From Gemmatimonadota bacterium (GTDB lineage: Bacteria > Latescibacterota > UBA2968 > GCA-2709665): DNA of 64,000 bases. The position numbers were made by a program, and so were the translations under genes. Under the pieces are notes generated by a model, which was not told where the DNA came from, ran no database searches, and was given only the letters and a program-made list of their open reading frames with translations. Shown here piece by piece: positions 51,481-60,297 of the stretch; the first letter of the stretch is position 1, and every line of letters begins with the position of its first letter. The stretch covers positions 62,001 through 126,000 of the forward strand of contig JAPPFJ010000025.1 of NCBI GenBank assembly GCA_028877215.1. The letters run 5' to 3'.

Positions 51481-54183
51481 TCACATCGAGACGCCGAGCA
51501 GCCCTCGAGTAAACTGAAAATCCGTATTTTTCTGTCTCATCGTTACCGTTGTGTAGTTTCGCGAGGCAGTTTCGAGCAATAACCCGGCGACCCGTTCGGC
51601 GTCTTTCGCCGGCGTGCCGGAGAGTGCAAGGTCCAGATCGCTCGCGTAAACCCCGCACACCGACGGCTCCGTACTGGTCTGCAGCACCGGCAGCATCGGG
51701 TGCCCCTGCATCGGGTGTTCGGCCACGTGCGCGATCAGGATTTGCGCGCCCGTACCGCCAAGGCCGGTAAGCGTCTCGACCCAATGGTCCGTCTGCGTTT
51801 CCATAATGTAGAAACCTGGGCGCTGCGCCGTCTGGCCGTACCCGAGAGAGGGACCCCGGGATGCGTTTTTCAGCACCGCATCCGAGAACGGAGCCGACGA
51901 GAGCAGTGCCGAGTTGTCGGGCGCAACGACCCTCGCGCCCGCTCCCACCAACCGGCACACGAGCGTCGCAAACATCGCCGAGGCTGCGTCGTCAACCCTG
52001 CCCTCGGACAGGATCCCCACCGATAATGCCGACGGATCCGATTGTCTGTATACCGGCGGACGATCTCTATCCACTTTCCCCGCAAACCAGGATTCCACGT
52101 TGCGAAACGTGGATTCGAGCCCTCCGTCGAGCTGGATGCTATACCACCCGAAGCGAGCGGGGTCGATGCCATTGCGTTCGAGTTCGTGTCGGAGATAGTC
52201 GTTGTGGGTTTTTTCGCATCCGTGTTCCAACAGCACCGCGTGCCTGACGAGGGGATGCGTGAGATAGCCGAGCATCGTTTGAGAATACATCCTCTCGGTC
52301 GCATCGCCCGCCACGCCGCAGCCCTCCGTGTGAACGAGCGCGACGTACCGTGAGATACCCCGGTCTTTTCCAATCTCGTTCTGCTCGAGGCGGTCTGCGG
52401 CCATCCTGGCGATCTGGCCCGAGCAAAGGCTGGTCGGAAGGATCAGACCGACCTGGTCCGTGGCGATGCCCTTCGCCGTGACAATGCCGCGGAATTCGCC
52501 ACGCAGCGCGTCCTGTCCTGCGCCGGCGGTTATGGGCTGCCCGGACGGCTGCGGGAGCGCTCGGAGACCTTCGACGTTGTCCGGGTTGGTCTGTCGCCAG
52601 TTCCGCCAGATGGATACCTGCGAGTGTCCCGCACGTTCGCCCTTGCTCCTTGTACCCGACGCGACGTCAAGCGTGAGGTCCGTCATCCGCATCCCCAGCG
52701 TGTCCAGTGAGGTGCCGTCGAGATAGGCGCCCGCGTTGACGTCCATTTCGTTGTCCAGGAGCTCGAAACGGTTCGTTGTCGTAATGACTTTCAGGGTGGG
52801 GACGAAGGGAAAATTGGTGATGGAGCCGTTTCCTGTTATAAAAAAGATGAGGTTGCATCCCGATGCAACCTGTCCCGCAATGCTTTCAAGGTCATTCCCG
52901 GGACTGTCCATGAAGTGAAACCCGGGTTCGTGCATGGGCTCGCCGTAGTCCAGGACGCCGTCAAGTCGAATCTCCGGATGGCGCTTCATGGCGGCGCCGA
53001 TGGATTTCAGCACGATGTTATAGATGCCCCTGAACTTGTTGCCCCCTGAAGGATTGCCTTCGGCGGTCGCACCGTGCCACGCCGCGAGATTCTTGTAGGC
53101 TTCCACGCGCTCCAGAAAGCGGCGGGCCGTATTGAGATCCTTGACGTTCTGCAGTACGTAGGGTTCCGCGCCGATCAGTTCGTCCGTTTCCGCGAGGTTT
53201 GCCGAGCCTCCGTACCGGATGATCTCTCGGGCGACCCATGACGCCAGCGGGTTTCCCGATACGCCGGAAAAGGCGTCCGATCCGCCGCATTGAAGCGCGA
53301 TCTTGAGACCCGACACGGAAGTCGGTTTCCGGGCTGTCCGGTTTACATCCTTCAACCATCCCGTTACAACGGCCTGGGCGTTATCGAGATTTTCTTCAAA
53401 GCCGGCCTTCAGGGTAAAGAAGCGGAGGGGGACGTCGGACGGGTCGGTGTTGTTCCTTTCCATATAAACGCGAAGCATGGCATTGGTGAGCGGCTCAGTA
53501 CCGTAGTCAACCGCAAGGACGGCGCCCACGTTCGGGTGCAATATGAAGCCCGAGAGCGTTCTCAGCAGAAGGTCCTGGTTGTTCGGAGTGGCCCGCCCGC
53601 CTCCTTCGGTGTGCGCAACCGCGACGATCCCGTCGATGTTGGGATAAGCATTGACGATCCCGCCTATTCGCTGCGCCAACCGTTTTGCGAAACTCCCCGT
53701 CCGCGAGGTCGTACCCAGGATCAGAACATAGTTTCGGGTGCCAACCCCCCTCGCAGCGCTTCGGACGAATCCCTCGAACGTACGCATTCCCTCGACCGGA
53801 GGGACCTGATCGCCAGGTTGGAACGAATCCTCGTTCAGGCGGTAGGGTTCGATGTGGTCTTTGAAATTGGGTTCGGCCGGCAGACGAAAATCGAGGTTGC
53901 GGAGGCCGAGCGCTTCCAGCATGCCGGCGTTGCAGACATAGTCGCCCGGTAGGATGTTCGTTAGTGCGACGCCGAACGGAAGATTCCAGGAAAGAAGGGA
54001 CTCGCCCGCGGGAATGGGCGCCACGGCAAACCGGTGGCCCTCGAGCATGGCCGTATCCAGGCGAAGAACCGGCCCACCGGTGAGCAGACGGACGCCCGCC
54101 TCCAGATTCCGTGTCGCGATGGCGACGTTGTCACCGGGTCGCGGCAGTCTGGCCACGTCCCCAAAGTCGAAAATTTCCGACAT
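51481..54183 (-). CDS. UxaA-family dehydratase with two tandem modules (altronate/galactarate dehydratase-like)
   Basis: At 900 residues it is almost twice the usual size. Residues about 1-110 are a SAF-like domain. Residues about 140-540 are a complete UxaA core (AVAHTEGGGRATPN at His191, LQCGGSDAFSGVSGNPLASW near 298, DSPGNDLESIAGQVASGCN). Residues about 565-900 repeat it in changed form: VALVHTEGCGVAGD at His618, TMLGYLTHPLVRHAVLLEHG, PGFYIMETQTDHWVETLTG and MQGHPMLPVLQTS, but the CGGSD block is not recognisable there. Family members dehydrate altronate or galactarate with iron. The reaction here is inferred. Start ATG 54183 has AAGGAG upstream. Confidence 0.85.
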   Translation of the reverse strand: MSEIFDFGDVARLPRPGDNVAIATRNLEAGVRLLTGGPVLRLDTAMLEGHRFAVAPIPAGESLLSWNLPFGVALTNILPGDYVCNAGMLEALGLRNLDFRLPAEPNFKDHIEPYRLNEDSFQPGDQVPPVEGMRTFEGFVRSAARGVGTRNYVLILGTTSRTGSFAKRLAQRIGGIVNAYPNIDGIVAVAHTEGGGRATPNNQDLLLRTLSGFILHPNVGAVLAVDYGTEPLTNAMLRVYMERNNTDPSDVPLRFFTLKAGFEENLDNAQAVVTGWLKDVNRTARKPTSVSGLKIALQCGGSDAFSGVSGNPLASWVAREIIRYGGSANLAETDELIGAEPYVLQNVKDLNTARRFLERVEAYKNLAAWHGATAEGNPSGGNKFRGIYNIVLKSIGAAMKRHPEIRLDGVLDYGEPMHEPGFHFMDSPGNDLESIAGQVASGCNLIFFITGNGSITNFPFVPTLKVITTTNRFELLDNEMDVNAGAYLDGTSLDTLGMRMTDLTLDVASGTRSKGERAGHSQVSIWRNWRQTNPDNVEGLRALPQPSGQPITAGAGQDALRGEFRGIVTAKGIATDQVGLILPTSLCSGQIARMAADRLEQNEIGKDRGISRYVALVHTEGCGVAGDATERMYSQTMLGYLTHPLVRHAVLLEHGCEKTHNDYLRHELERNGIDPARFGWYSIQLDGGLESTFRNVESWFAGKVDRDRPPVYRQSDPSALSVGILSEGRVDDAASAMFATLVCRLVGAGARVVAPDNSALLSSAPFSDAVLKNASRGPSLGYGQTAQRPGFYIMETQTDHWVETLTGLGGTGAQILIAHVAEHPMQGHPMLPVLQTSTEPSVCGVYASDLDLALSGTPAKDAERVAGLLLETASRNYTTVTMRQKNTDFQFTRGLLGVSM

Positions 54184-54307
54184 TGACAGACTCCTTGAAG
54201 CGTGTCACGAATCCGTATGTTGACCGTGCGGTTCCGGGAGGTATACGAAATTGGGCGCTAAATGTCAAGCGCGACGCCGTCGATACCGGATTGCCGATAG
54301 ATTTCGC

Positions 54308-54336
54308 TTGACACGGTAACCGTCTGTTGATTAAAT
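54308..54336 (+). promoter_or_regulatory. Promoter of the dtxR-feoAB operon
   Basis: TTGACA (54308-54313) with 17 bp to TTAAAT (54331-54336) or 18 bp to TAAATT. The layout and the TAAATTTA core are nearly the same as in the promoter at 60230, which drives the second Feo operon. Confidence 0.6.
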
Positions 54337-54344
54337 TTATAACG

Positions 54345-54366
54345 TATGTTTTATTTGTAAAACATA
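54345..54366. promoter_or_regulatory. Candidate DtxR-family operator
   Basis: A perfect 9-4-9 inverted repeat (TATGTTTTA, spacer TTTG, TAAAACATA) begins nine bases after the -10 of the promoter above, over the expected start site. Size and AT-rich palindrome suit iron- or manganese-dependent repressors; the sequence differs from the classic DtxR box. Confidence 0.55.
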
Positions 54367-54381
54367 TGACTGGTTCAGAAG

Positions 54382-54582
54382 CCTGAGAAGCTGTTTTAAA
54401 ATTACCGGTGAGTTCCCGAGAACGAGCGAAAAAGCGGCGGTCAAGGCGGGAAAATCCGCCCATATACAAATGTATCGTGGCTGCGCGCCCCTCGCCACTC
54501 TTGGGTGGATTTGAACAACGCCGAACGGCGCTTTTGCAGCCGTGCGAAGACCGCTGGGAATTTTAAGACAGCTTCTGAAGGC
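54382..54582. mobile_element. MITE-like element with long imperfect terminal inverted repeats
   Basis: The left arm (from 54382, containing GAGAAGCTGTTTTAAAATT) and the reverse complement of the right arm (ending 54582, containing CAGAAGCTGTCTTAAAATT) align over about 80 bases with scattered mismatches, continuing through GCGAAAAAGCGG / GCAAAAGCGCCG. A 12-base palindrome (ATACAAATGTAT) lies near the middle. The element is about 200 bp, carries no transposase, and stands between the operator and the dtxR start, so it is transcribed as leader RNA and can fold into a long hairpin. No target duplication was clear. Confidence 0.6.
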
Positions 54583-54596
54583 GGAAAGGGGGACCC

Positions 54597-55127
54597 GTGG
54601 CATCTTCCGATGTGTGGAAAGCATTCGAGGAGAATGAAATCACGCACAGCGTCGCACATCACCTTCTCGCCATTAGAGAGCTCAAGGACCAGTACGGATA
54701 CGCCCGCGTGTCGGATGTCGCAAGATATCTGGACATTACGCGAGGCAGCGCGTCGCTGACGTTAAAGGCGCTCCGACAGAAGCAGTTCGTTCTGGAAGAT
54801 CAGAACAAGTTCCTGCGGCTTTCCGAGCGAGGTGAGCGGTTGGTGGATCTGGTACTCGCCAAGCGCGCCATCGTTCGCAAATTCCTTAAGGACGTGTTGC
54901 ACGTGGAAGGCCACCAGTCGGAAGTGGACGCGTGCAAGGTGGAACACCTGTTGAGCGAGGAAACCAGCGAGAAGTTGTTGAATTTTGTGAGATTCCTGCT
55001 GGCCGATACGCCGGAGGCGCGGGAGTTTCTGAACGCGTTCTGGCAGACCGGCGACTTCTGTCACGACGAGGCAGATTGTCCGATCTGCGAAGACGAGTGC
55101 CTCCTCAGAATTGGTGACGCTGGTTAA
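54597..55127 (+). CDS. DtxR/IdeR-type metal-dependent repressor
   Basis: GTG 54597 with GGGGGA upstream gives 176 residues. The winged helix is HHLLAIRELKDQYGYARVSDVARYLDITRGSASLTLKALRQKQFVL, the dimerisation and metal region follows (RAIVRKFLKDVLHVEGHQSEVDACKVEHLLSEET). The C-terminus ends in an unusual cysteine cluster, FCHDEADCPICEDECLL, rather than an SH3 domain; the SH3-like FeoA is encoded by the next gene. It should sense Fe2+ or a similar metal and control the operon. Confidence 0.9.
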   Translation: MASSDVWKAFEENEITHSVAHHLLAIRELKDQYGYARVSDVARYLDITRGSASLTLKALRQKQFVLEDQNKFLRLSERGERLVDLVLAKRAIVRKFLKDVLHVEGHQSEVDACKVEHLLSEETSEKLLNFVRFLLADTPEAREFLNAFWQTGDFCHDEADCPICEDECLLRIGDAG

Positions 55128-55156
55128 ACTCCCGACCATAAAAAGAGGATGACACA

Positions 55157-55459
55157 ATGGTGGCGCGCCTCATGCAACTGGCCGCTCGTGGGGTCTGGCT
55201 TTCGAACGAACGGAAGAACCGGTCCCGGAGGATGTTCCGGGGATCGCTGGCCGGACTCGATGTCGGTGACCAGGGCACGGTGGAATCGGTGGAAGGAAAT
55301 ACCCGCCTGGCCTCCCGGCTGCGGGAATTGGGAGTTGGTCCTGGTGTCAGGGTTCGCTTGCTGCGCGCCGGTGGACGGTTGGTCGTGCAGGTGGAAGACG
55401 CCCGGTTCTGTTTGCGGATGCACGATGCCGCTGCCGTTAGGCTGAGTCCGATCACCTGA
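55157..55459 (+). CDS. feoA: FeoA-domain ferrous iron transport accessory protein
   Basis: The 100-residue protein has a basic N-terminal extension (NERKNRSRRMF) and a FeoA SH3-like barrel: LDVGDQGTVESVEGNTRLASRLRELGVGPGVRVRLLRAGGRLVVQVEDARFCLR. FeoA acts in the cytosol on the FeoB G domain. It lies 29 bp after the repressor and 10 bp before feoB. Confidence 0.9.
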   Translation: MVARLMQLAARGVWLSNERKNRSRRMFRGSLAGLDVGDQGTVESVEGNTRLASRLRELGVGPGVRVRLLRAGGRLVVQVEDARFCLRMHDAAAVRLSPIT

Positions 55460-55469
55460 GGTTCAACGC

Positions 55470-57701
55470 ATGGCCACGGAGTTGTCCGATGGACCGCGCA
55501 CCGGATTAGATCAGCGCTTTACAATTGCTCTAGTGGGTAATCCCAATACCGGTAAGACCACGCTTTTTAACGGTCTTACCGGTCTTTTTCAGCATGTCGG
55601 GAATTACCCCGGCGTAACCGTTGAGCGAAAAGTGGGCCGGCTGAGGTTGTCCGAAGACACGATGGCGGAGCTCGTCGACCTGCCGGGAACCTACAGTCTC
55701 GCCGCCCATGCCCCTGATGAGATGATCGTCGCCGATGTACTCCTTGGACGGCTGCCCCGCGAACCCAGAATAGACGCGGTACTGGCAATTGTCGACGCAT
55801 CGAATCTATACAGGAACCTTTACCTGGTTTCACAGGTACTCGAACTCGGCCTGCCGGCAGTGGTTGCGCTTAATATGACTGACGTCGCGGATGCACGGGG
55901 CATACGCATCGATATTGAAGCGCTCTCCCGGTATCTGGGCGTTCCCGTGGTCAGGGTTTGCGCGAATCGACGACAGGGACTGGGAGACCTGCGCCGTGAA
56001 TTGAGACGGATGCCGCAAGGCGGGCGGCATGAGGGTTCATCGCTGCTGTCCGGATTTCCCGACGGATTTCCCGATGCGGTCGATGTCGTCGCGGAGGCGT
56101 TACAGTCTCAGAATGCGAGAAACGCCTCAGTGTGTCGCTCCGAGGCGTTGAGGGCGATTGTCGACGAAGGGGGTTACGCGGAGCGCCGGCTGATTGAGAC
56201 GCGCGGTGACGATTTCCGGGGGAAGCTCGAGGAAGCACGGGGGAGGTTTCCCGCGGCATCGGGACTCTCCGCGCTTGAATCCGAGGTTCGCTACAACTGG
56301 ATCAGGCGCGTGCTTGCGCAATGCGTATCGCAGCCGGAAGACCTGCAAAAAACGCCTTCGGACCGCATCGACGCGGTGCTTACGCACAGGGTCTGGGGCA
56401 CGCTCCTGTTCGTTGCTATTATGGGCGTGGTCTTCCAGGCTATCTATGCCTGGGCCGGTCCGCTGATGGATTGGGTTGACGATCTGTTTGCCGTGCTGTC
56501 CGGCTGGGTGGGCGGCTGGTTTCCGGACGGGGCGCTGAAGAGCCTGGTTCAGGACGGCGTTATTGCTGGCGTAGGCGGTGTCGTCATTTTCCTGCCGCAG
56601 ATTGCAATTCTCTTTTTCTTCATCGCTATTCTCGAAGACTGCGGGTATATGGCGCGAGCGGCACTTCTGATGGACAGGGTTCTCACGAAATGCGGTCTCT
56701 CCGGCCAGTCGTTTATCCCGATGTTGTCCAGCTTCGCGTGCGCCGTACCGGGGATCATGGCAACCCGTACCATTGAAGGCCGGCGGAACCGGCTGGTAAC
56801 TATCCTGGTGGCCCCGCTGATGAGTTGTTCGGCCCGATTACCGGTTTACACGATCCTGATAGGCGCCTTTATCCCGGCGAAATCGATTCTGGGAGAGTGG
56901 GTCGGTCTGCAGGGGCTGACCCTTTTTGCGATGTACTGCGTGGGTGTGGCCGTGGCGGTTCCCGTAGCCTGGGTACTGAGGAAGACCCTTTTGAAGGGGG
57001 AGACATCGCCTTTCATTCTGGAGTTCCCGTCATATAAGGTCCCGGACAAACGGACGGTCGGCCTTAGGGTTTATCAGAGTTCCAGGGCGTTTCTTGTGCG
57101 CGCGGGAAGTATCATCCTGGCCGCAACCATTGTCATGTGGGCGTTGGCCTATTTCCCAAGATCGGAAGATACCATTGCGAAATATGAGCGCCATCGGCAG
57201 GCGGCTCGGGCGTCGCTTTCGGACGAGGATTTGCAGGGGGCCGTTGCGGACCTGGACGCTCGGATGGCGGCGGAACTCCTGAATGAGAGTTTCCTGGGGA
57301 GGGCGGGGCATTGGATAGAACCTGCGGTCAGGCCGCTGGGCTGGGATTGGCGCATCGGGATGGCCACGCTCGCGTCCTTTCCCGCACGGGAGGTTATCGT
57401 CGCCACGCTCGGTACGATTTACAGCCTCGGCGGCGATGCCGACGAGTCATCTGAAGACCTGCGCAGCGCGCTTCGCAGCGCCACATGGGGCGATGGACGC
57501 CCCGTGTTCAATATCCCGGTGGCGCTTTCGGTGATGGTCTTCTTCGCGCTGTGCGCGCAGTGTGCGTCGACGCTGGCCGTTATTCGCCGGGAAACGCAGT
57601 CATGGAGATGGACGATTCTCACTTTTGTCTACATGACGCTATTGGCCTACGTTGCGGCGCTGGTGACGTATCAGGGCACGATGGCTCTTGGATGGGGTTA
57701 G
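55470..57701 (+). CDS. feoB: Ferrous iron transporter FeoB (full length)
   Basis: The 743-residue protein has a G domain with GNPNTGKTTLFNGLTG (G1), [12 protein letters not shown] (G3) and LNMTDVADA (G4), a GDI helical domain (about residues 180-290) and a membrane part with two Gate motifs, including FLPQIAILFFFIAILEDCGYMARAA and PMLSSFACAVPGIMATRTI. It moves Fe2+ into the cytosol. It belongs to the repressor-feoA-feoB-59-aa operon. Confidence 0.95.
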   Translation: MATELSDGPRTGLDQRFTIALVGNPNTGKTTLFNGLTGLFQHVGNYPGVTVERKVGRLRLSEDTMAELVDLPGTYSLAAHAPDEMIVADVLLGRLPREPRIDAVLAIVDASNLYRNLYLVSQVLELGLPAVVALNMTDVADARGIRIDIEALSRYLGVPVVRVCANRRQGLGDLRRELRRMPQGGRHEGSSLLSGFPDGFPDAVDVVAEALQSQNARNASVCRSEALRAIVDEGGYAERRLIETRGDDFRGKLEEARGRFPAASGLSALESEVRYNWIRRVLAQCVSQPEDLQKTPSDRIDAVLTHRVWGTLLFVAIMGVVFQAIYAWAGPLMDWVDDLFAVLSGWVGGWFPDGALKSLVQDGVIAGVGGVVIFLPQIAILFFFIAILEDCGYMARAALLMDRVLTKCGLSGQSFIPMLSSFACAVPGIMATRTIEGRRNRLVTILVAPLMSCSARLPVYTILIGAFIPAKSILGEWVGLQGLTLFAMYCVGVAVAVPVAWVLRKTLLKGETSPFILEFPSYKVPDKRTVGLRVYQSSRAFLVRAGSIILAATIVMWALAYFPRSEDTIAKYERHRQAARASLSDEDLQGAVADLDARMAAELLNESFLGRAGHWIEPAVRPLGWDWRIGMATLASFPAREVIVATLGTIYSLGGDADESSEDLRSALRSATWGDGRPVFNIPVALSVMVFFALCAQCASTLAVIRRETQSWRWTILTFVYMTLLAYVAALVTYQGTMALGWG

Positions 57702-57702
57702 G

Positions 57703-57882
57703 ATGGATTGGCAGTCGATAGTGGCAGTCGGTGTCGCGATCGCCTGTGGACTCTGGGCGGCCTTGAAGTTCGTCAGTCCGTTCCTGACGGGATCCGACGG
57801 ATGCACGTCCTGTGGTGACGGCGGCCGCCGGAGCGCCTCACAACAGACCCTCCTTGACATCGACGATCCGCCTCCGTCCTGA
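57703..57882 (+). CDS. FeoB-associated cysteine-rich membrane protein
   Basis: The 59-residue protein begins one base after the feoB stop (MDWQSIVAVGVAIACGLWAAL, one transmembrane helix) and has a GCTSCGD motif after it. Small membrane proteins with C-x-x-C located just after feoB are common and may take the place of FeoC. A terminator follows. Confidence 0.82.
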   Translation: MDWQSIVAVGVAIACGLWAALKFVSPFLTGSDGCTSCGDGGRRSASQQTLLDIDDPPPS

Positions 57883-57909
57883 CGCGACCGCAGTTTGATC
57901 GCACCGGAT

Positions 57910-57947
57910 ACCCGCTGACCCCGAAGCTTCGGCGCAGCGGGTTTTTT
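57910..57947 (+). terminator. Terminator of the first Feo operon
   Basis: Arms ACCCGCTG (57910-57917) and CAGCGGGT (57935-57942) enclose an inner palindrome (57921-57932), followed by six T (57942-57947). Confidence 0.9.
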
Positions 57948-58099
57948 CTGTCAGCGTACGAGAAAATGCTTGCGCAGAAGTTTGAAATTCCTTAATCTCG
58001 TTTCCGTTCAAGGTCCGGTATACGTGTTGCCGGACGACTTGGTGTGCCCTTTTCTGGAAGGGTATCGTGCGCTCGTCATCAAAAAAGGGGGAGTCCATA

Positions 58100-58666
58100 G
58101 TGCGTTGTGTTCTTACGACTTCGATCGGCATCTTCATTGGTCTGTCGCTGTGCCCTGCGCCTTCGGTCGATGCCAAAGCAAAAAAGCTGGATGACAAAAC
58201 CCTCGCCATGGCCAAGCAGCTTGCCAAAGACCGGGAAGCGGCGTTTTCCGGCGAAAAAGCCATGCCGCTGAACGAATTCCAGCAGGGATGGAAGCTGCTT
58301 GCAGCGCGCCTGGACGAATTGTATTCGGGCCATAGGGTGCGAGTCAACAAGGTTGGCGCTCACGTCCGGTTCAGGATGGGGTTCAGCCACCTGACTTTTA
58401 TGGGCTTGAAGGTCCACACCCGCGTCACACCGTTGAAGCCGTCCCCGGGTGAATTGGTGGCGGGTTATCCGTTTCTTCAGGAATTGGTTTTGGATGGCAG
58501 TTTCTATCCGGACGGTCAGCGGTTTCCCCTGAAGATGCAGGAGTTGCTGCAGATCGAACCGCAGATGGTGGCGTCACTACGCGAGTCCATCGACGGGTGG
58601 GAAGAGAAATACAGGGAGCGTTTTGAAAAGGAATATCCCGTTAAGTCGGCGAAGAAGATGGAGTGA
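58100..58666 (+). CDS. Secreted protein of unknown function
   Basis: GTG 58100 with GGGGGAG upstream gives 188 residues; the longer open frame starts at 58067 without RBS. A signal peptide (VLTTSIGIFIGLSLCPAPSVDAKA) is followed by Lys/Asp-rich helices, a beta segment with VRVNKVGAHVRFRMGFSHL and LKVHTRVTPLKPSPGELVAG, and a charged C-terminal helix. I do not recognise a family. It has its own terminator and no obvious operon partner. Confidence 0.75.
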   Translation: MRCVLTTSIGIFIGLSLCPAPSVDAKAKKLDDKTLAMAKQLAKDREAAFSGEKAMPLNEFQQGWKLLAARLDELYSGHRVRVNKVGAHVRFRMGFSHLTFMGLKVHTRVTPLKPSPGELVAGYPFLQELVLDGSFYPDGQRFPLKMQELLQIEPQMVASLRESIDGWEEKYRERFEKEYPVKSAKKME

Positions 58667-58700
58667 GCAGCCGGCTTTAAGCCTGAATTTTGTAATAAAA

Positions 58701-58733
58701 AAGGGGGACGCCGTTTTGGGCGTCGCCCTTTCT
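58701..58733 (+). terminator. Terminator of the secreted protein gene
   Basis: Twelve-base arms 58701-58712 and 58719-58730 with one mismatch, loop GTTTTG, T-rich stretch after it. Confidence 0.85.
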
Positions 58734-58837
58734 TTCGTGTCGGACAGCCGGACCGGACGGGCCGGGCGTCAGGTTGCGCCGCTCTATTCTGAGCGTGGGC
58801 GCCGGCGACTCTTCTCTCCGTCGTACGCTGCGGGAGT

Positions 58838-59944
58838 TCAAACCATCTGTTCAGACGTCACCGCGCGGTTCAGTGCCGGCATCAATTCTGTCGCGAAGAG
58901 TTCCAGGCTGCGCAACCAGCTGTCTTTGTGGTCCCAGTCGTAGGACATCATTACCAGCGTGCCGAAGTCTCCGACTTCCGCACGCAAGGCTTCGAGACGA
59001 TCGAGTACCGCGTCAACGTTCCCGGCGATAATCTGCTCGCCCATCAGGTAATCCAGATTGCAGTCCGCATCGTGCATATCCGGATCGCGTTTGAACATGC
59101 CCATACCGCGGCCGCCACGTTTGAGCAGCGTGCCGATGTATTCGAAGTTCGCCGCGACCGTGTTGGATCTCGCGCGCCTCACGGCTTCTTCAGTGGTGTC
59201 GGCCAGGAAGATTGCCCGGGCGATCTTGTAGTCCGCCCGGTCGGGCCGGCGCCCCGACTCCGCGGCAGCCCGCTCGTATGTCGTCCATATGTTCGCCAGC
59301 GTGTTCGACGGAATCAGGCTGTGTCCGAACGGCTGGAAGCCGCGCCTCCCCGCCTGCCGGGCCGTTTCGGAGTTTATCGAACTGATCGGCATCGAAACAG
59401 GCGGATGGGGTCGTTGAAACGGCTTGTGAATGACACCGAGGCCAACCTCCGGATCGATTGTACGTTCCAGTCGGATTTGCCAGAACCGGCCATCGATATC
59501 ATAAGGCGGGTCAGTCAGCCAGAGCGTCAGGATCATTTCTACTGATTCGGCGACCATCGCTGCGCTGTTCTGCGGGTCGACACCGAGGATCTCCAGGTCG
59601 GTCGGAACGCTCCCGGGCCCGAAACAGAGATTCAGCCGTCCCCGGGACAGGTGGTCCAGAAATGACAACCGGCTTGCGACAAGCGCAGGGTGGTGTTGTT
59701 GGAGGCAGACCGGCGCGGGCCCCAGCCGGATATCGCCGGTTTCCCGCAGCGCCGCCCCGATAAATATCTCGGGCATTGCGATGTTCTCGTAGACCATGGT
59801 GTGATGCTCGCCGATCCAGAATTCGTCGATACCCAGTTCGTCGGCGCGGATGACAAGCTCCATGTCTTCTTCGTGGCACTGGCTGAGCGATTTTCCCGGC
59901 GGGTGGAACGGCATGATGAAGATGCCTGACTTGACTCGATCCAT
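58838..59944 (-). CDS. LLM-class flavin-dependent oxidoreductase (bacterial luciferase-like)
   Basis: The 368-residue TIM-barrel protein has GIFIMPFHPPGKSL, ADELGIDEFWIGEHHTM, IRLGPAPVCLQQHHPALVASRLSFLDHLSRGRLNLCFGPGS and VMISSINSETAR-like segments typical for the FMN/F420-independent luciferase-like monooxygenases. GPGSVPTDLEILG is part of the flavin phosphate site. Such enzymes oxidise alkanes, sulfonates or aromatic amines with reduced flavin. Start ATG 59944 has AAAGG upstream. Confidence 0.87.
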   Translation of the reverse strand: MDRVKSGIFIMPFHPPGKSLSQCHEEDMELVIRADELGIDEFWIGEHHTMVYENIAMPEIFIGAALRETGDIRLGPAPVCLQQHHPALVASRLSFLDHLSRGRLNLCFGPGSVPTDLEILGVDPQNSAAMVAESVEMILTLWLTDPPYDIDGRFWQIRLERTIDPEVGLGVIHKPFQRPHPPVSMPISSINSETARQAGRRGFQPFGHSLIPSNTLANIWTTYERAAAESGRRPDRADYKIARAIFLADTTEEAVRRARSNTVAANFEYIGTLLKRGGRGMGMFKRDPDMHDADCNLDYLMGEQIIAGNVDAVLDRLEALRAEVGDFGTLVMMSYDWDHKDSWLRSLELFATELMPALNRAVTSEQMV

Positions 59945-60229
59945 GGGCGTGACCTTTCGAGGTTGGGGATTTATCGCCGCGTGATGGTTTCCCCGCCGGG
60001 CACAGGCTGTACATCGCGTTTGCTCCTTTTAACAACTAACGCAAGCATGGTTTCAGCGTAGTCTCCAACGCAATGAACTGCAACTGGCCGGTGCGGTGAC
60101 GCCGCAATCCGGCGAATCTGACGAAATATCAACCTATTTCCCGGGTTTCGCAACGTCATTCTTCTCCCTAAGATTCGTCTAAATAGTGCGATATTCCGAT
60201 TCGCCCGGCTCTTCCAGAGCTGATTCTGC

Positions 60230-60258
60230 TTGACAATTCCGGCATGCAATCTTAAATT
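60230..60258 (+). promoter_or_regulatory. Promoter of the second Feo operon
   Basis: TTGACA (60230-60235), 17-bp spacer, TAAATT (60253-60258), about 30 bp before the fusion gene start. The remaining part of 59945-60297 shows no gene. Confidence 0.7.
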
Positions 60259-60272
60259 TAGTTATGGCTAAA
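60257..60272. promoter_or_regulatory. Candidate DtxR/MntR operator on the second Feo promoter
   Basis: TTTAG (60257-60261), six-base spacer, CTAAA (60268-60272): a 16-bp palindrome with the TTTAGG/CCTAAA-like ends of DtxR/SirR boxes, overlapping the -10 element and start site. Confidence 0.6.
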
Positions 60273-60297
60273 CATTTTTTTATCTTTGGAAAATAAG

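Noticed and set aside
54500..54530. T-loop-like GTTCAAATCC on the minus strand, possible tRNA
   Set aside because: No acceptor, D or anticodon arms fit around it; it belongs to the right arm of the repeat element.
54131..54759. Short open frames on both strands in the region before dtxR
   Set aside because: They arise from the arms of the inverted-repeat element (both read GNFKTAS), have no suitable RBS and end without domain features.
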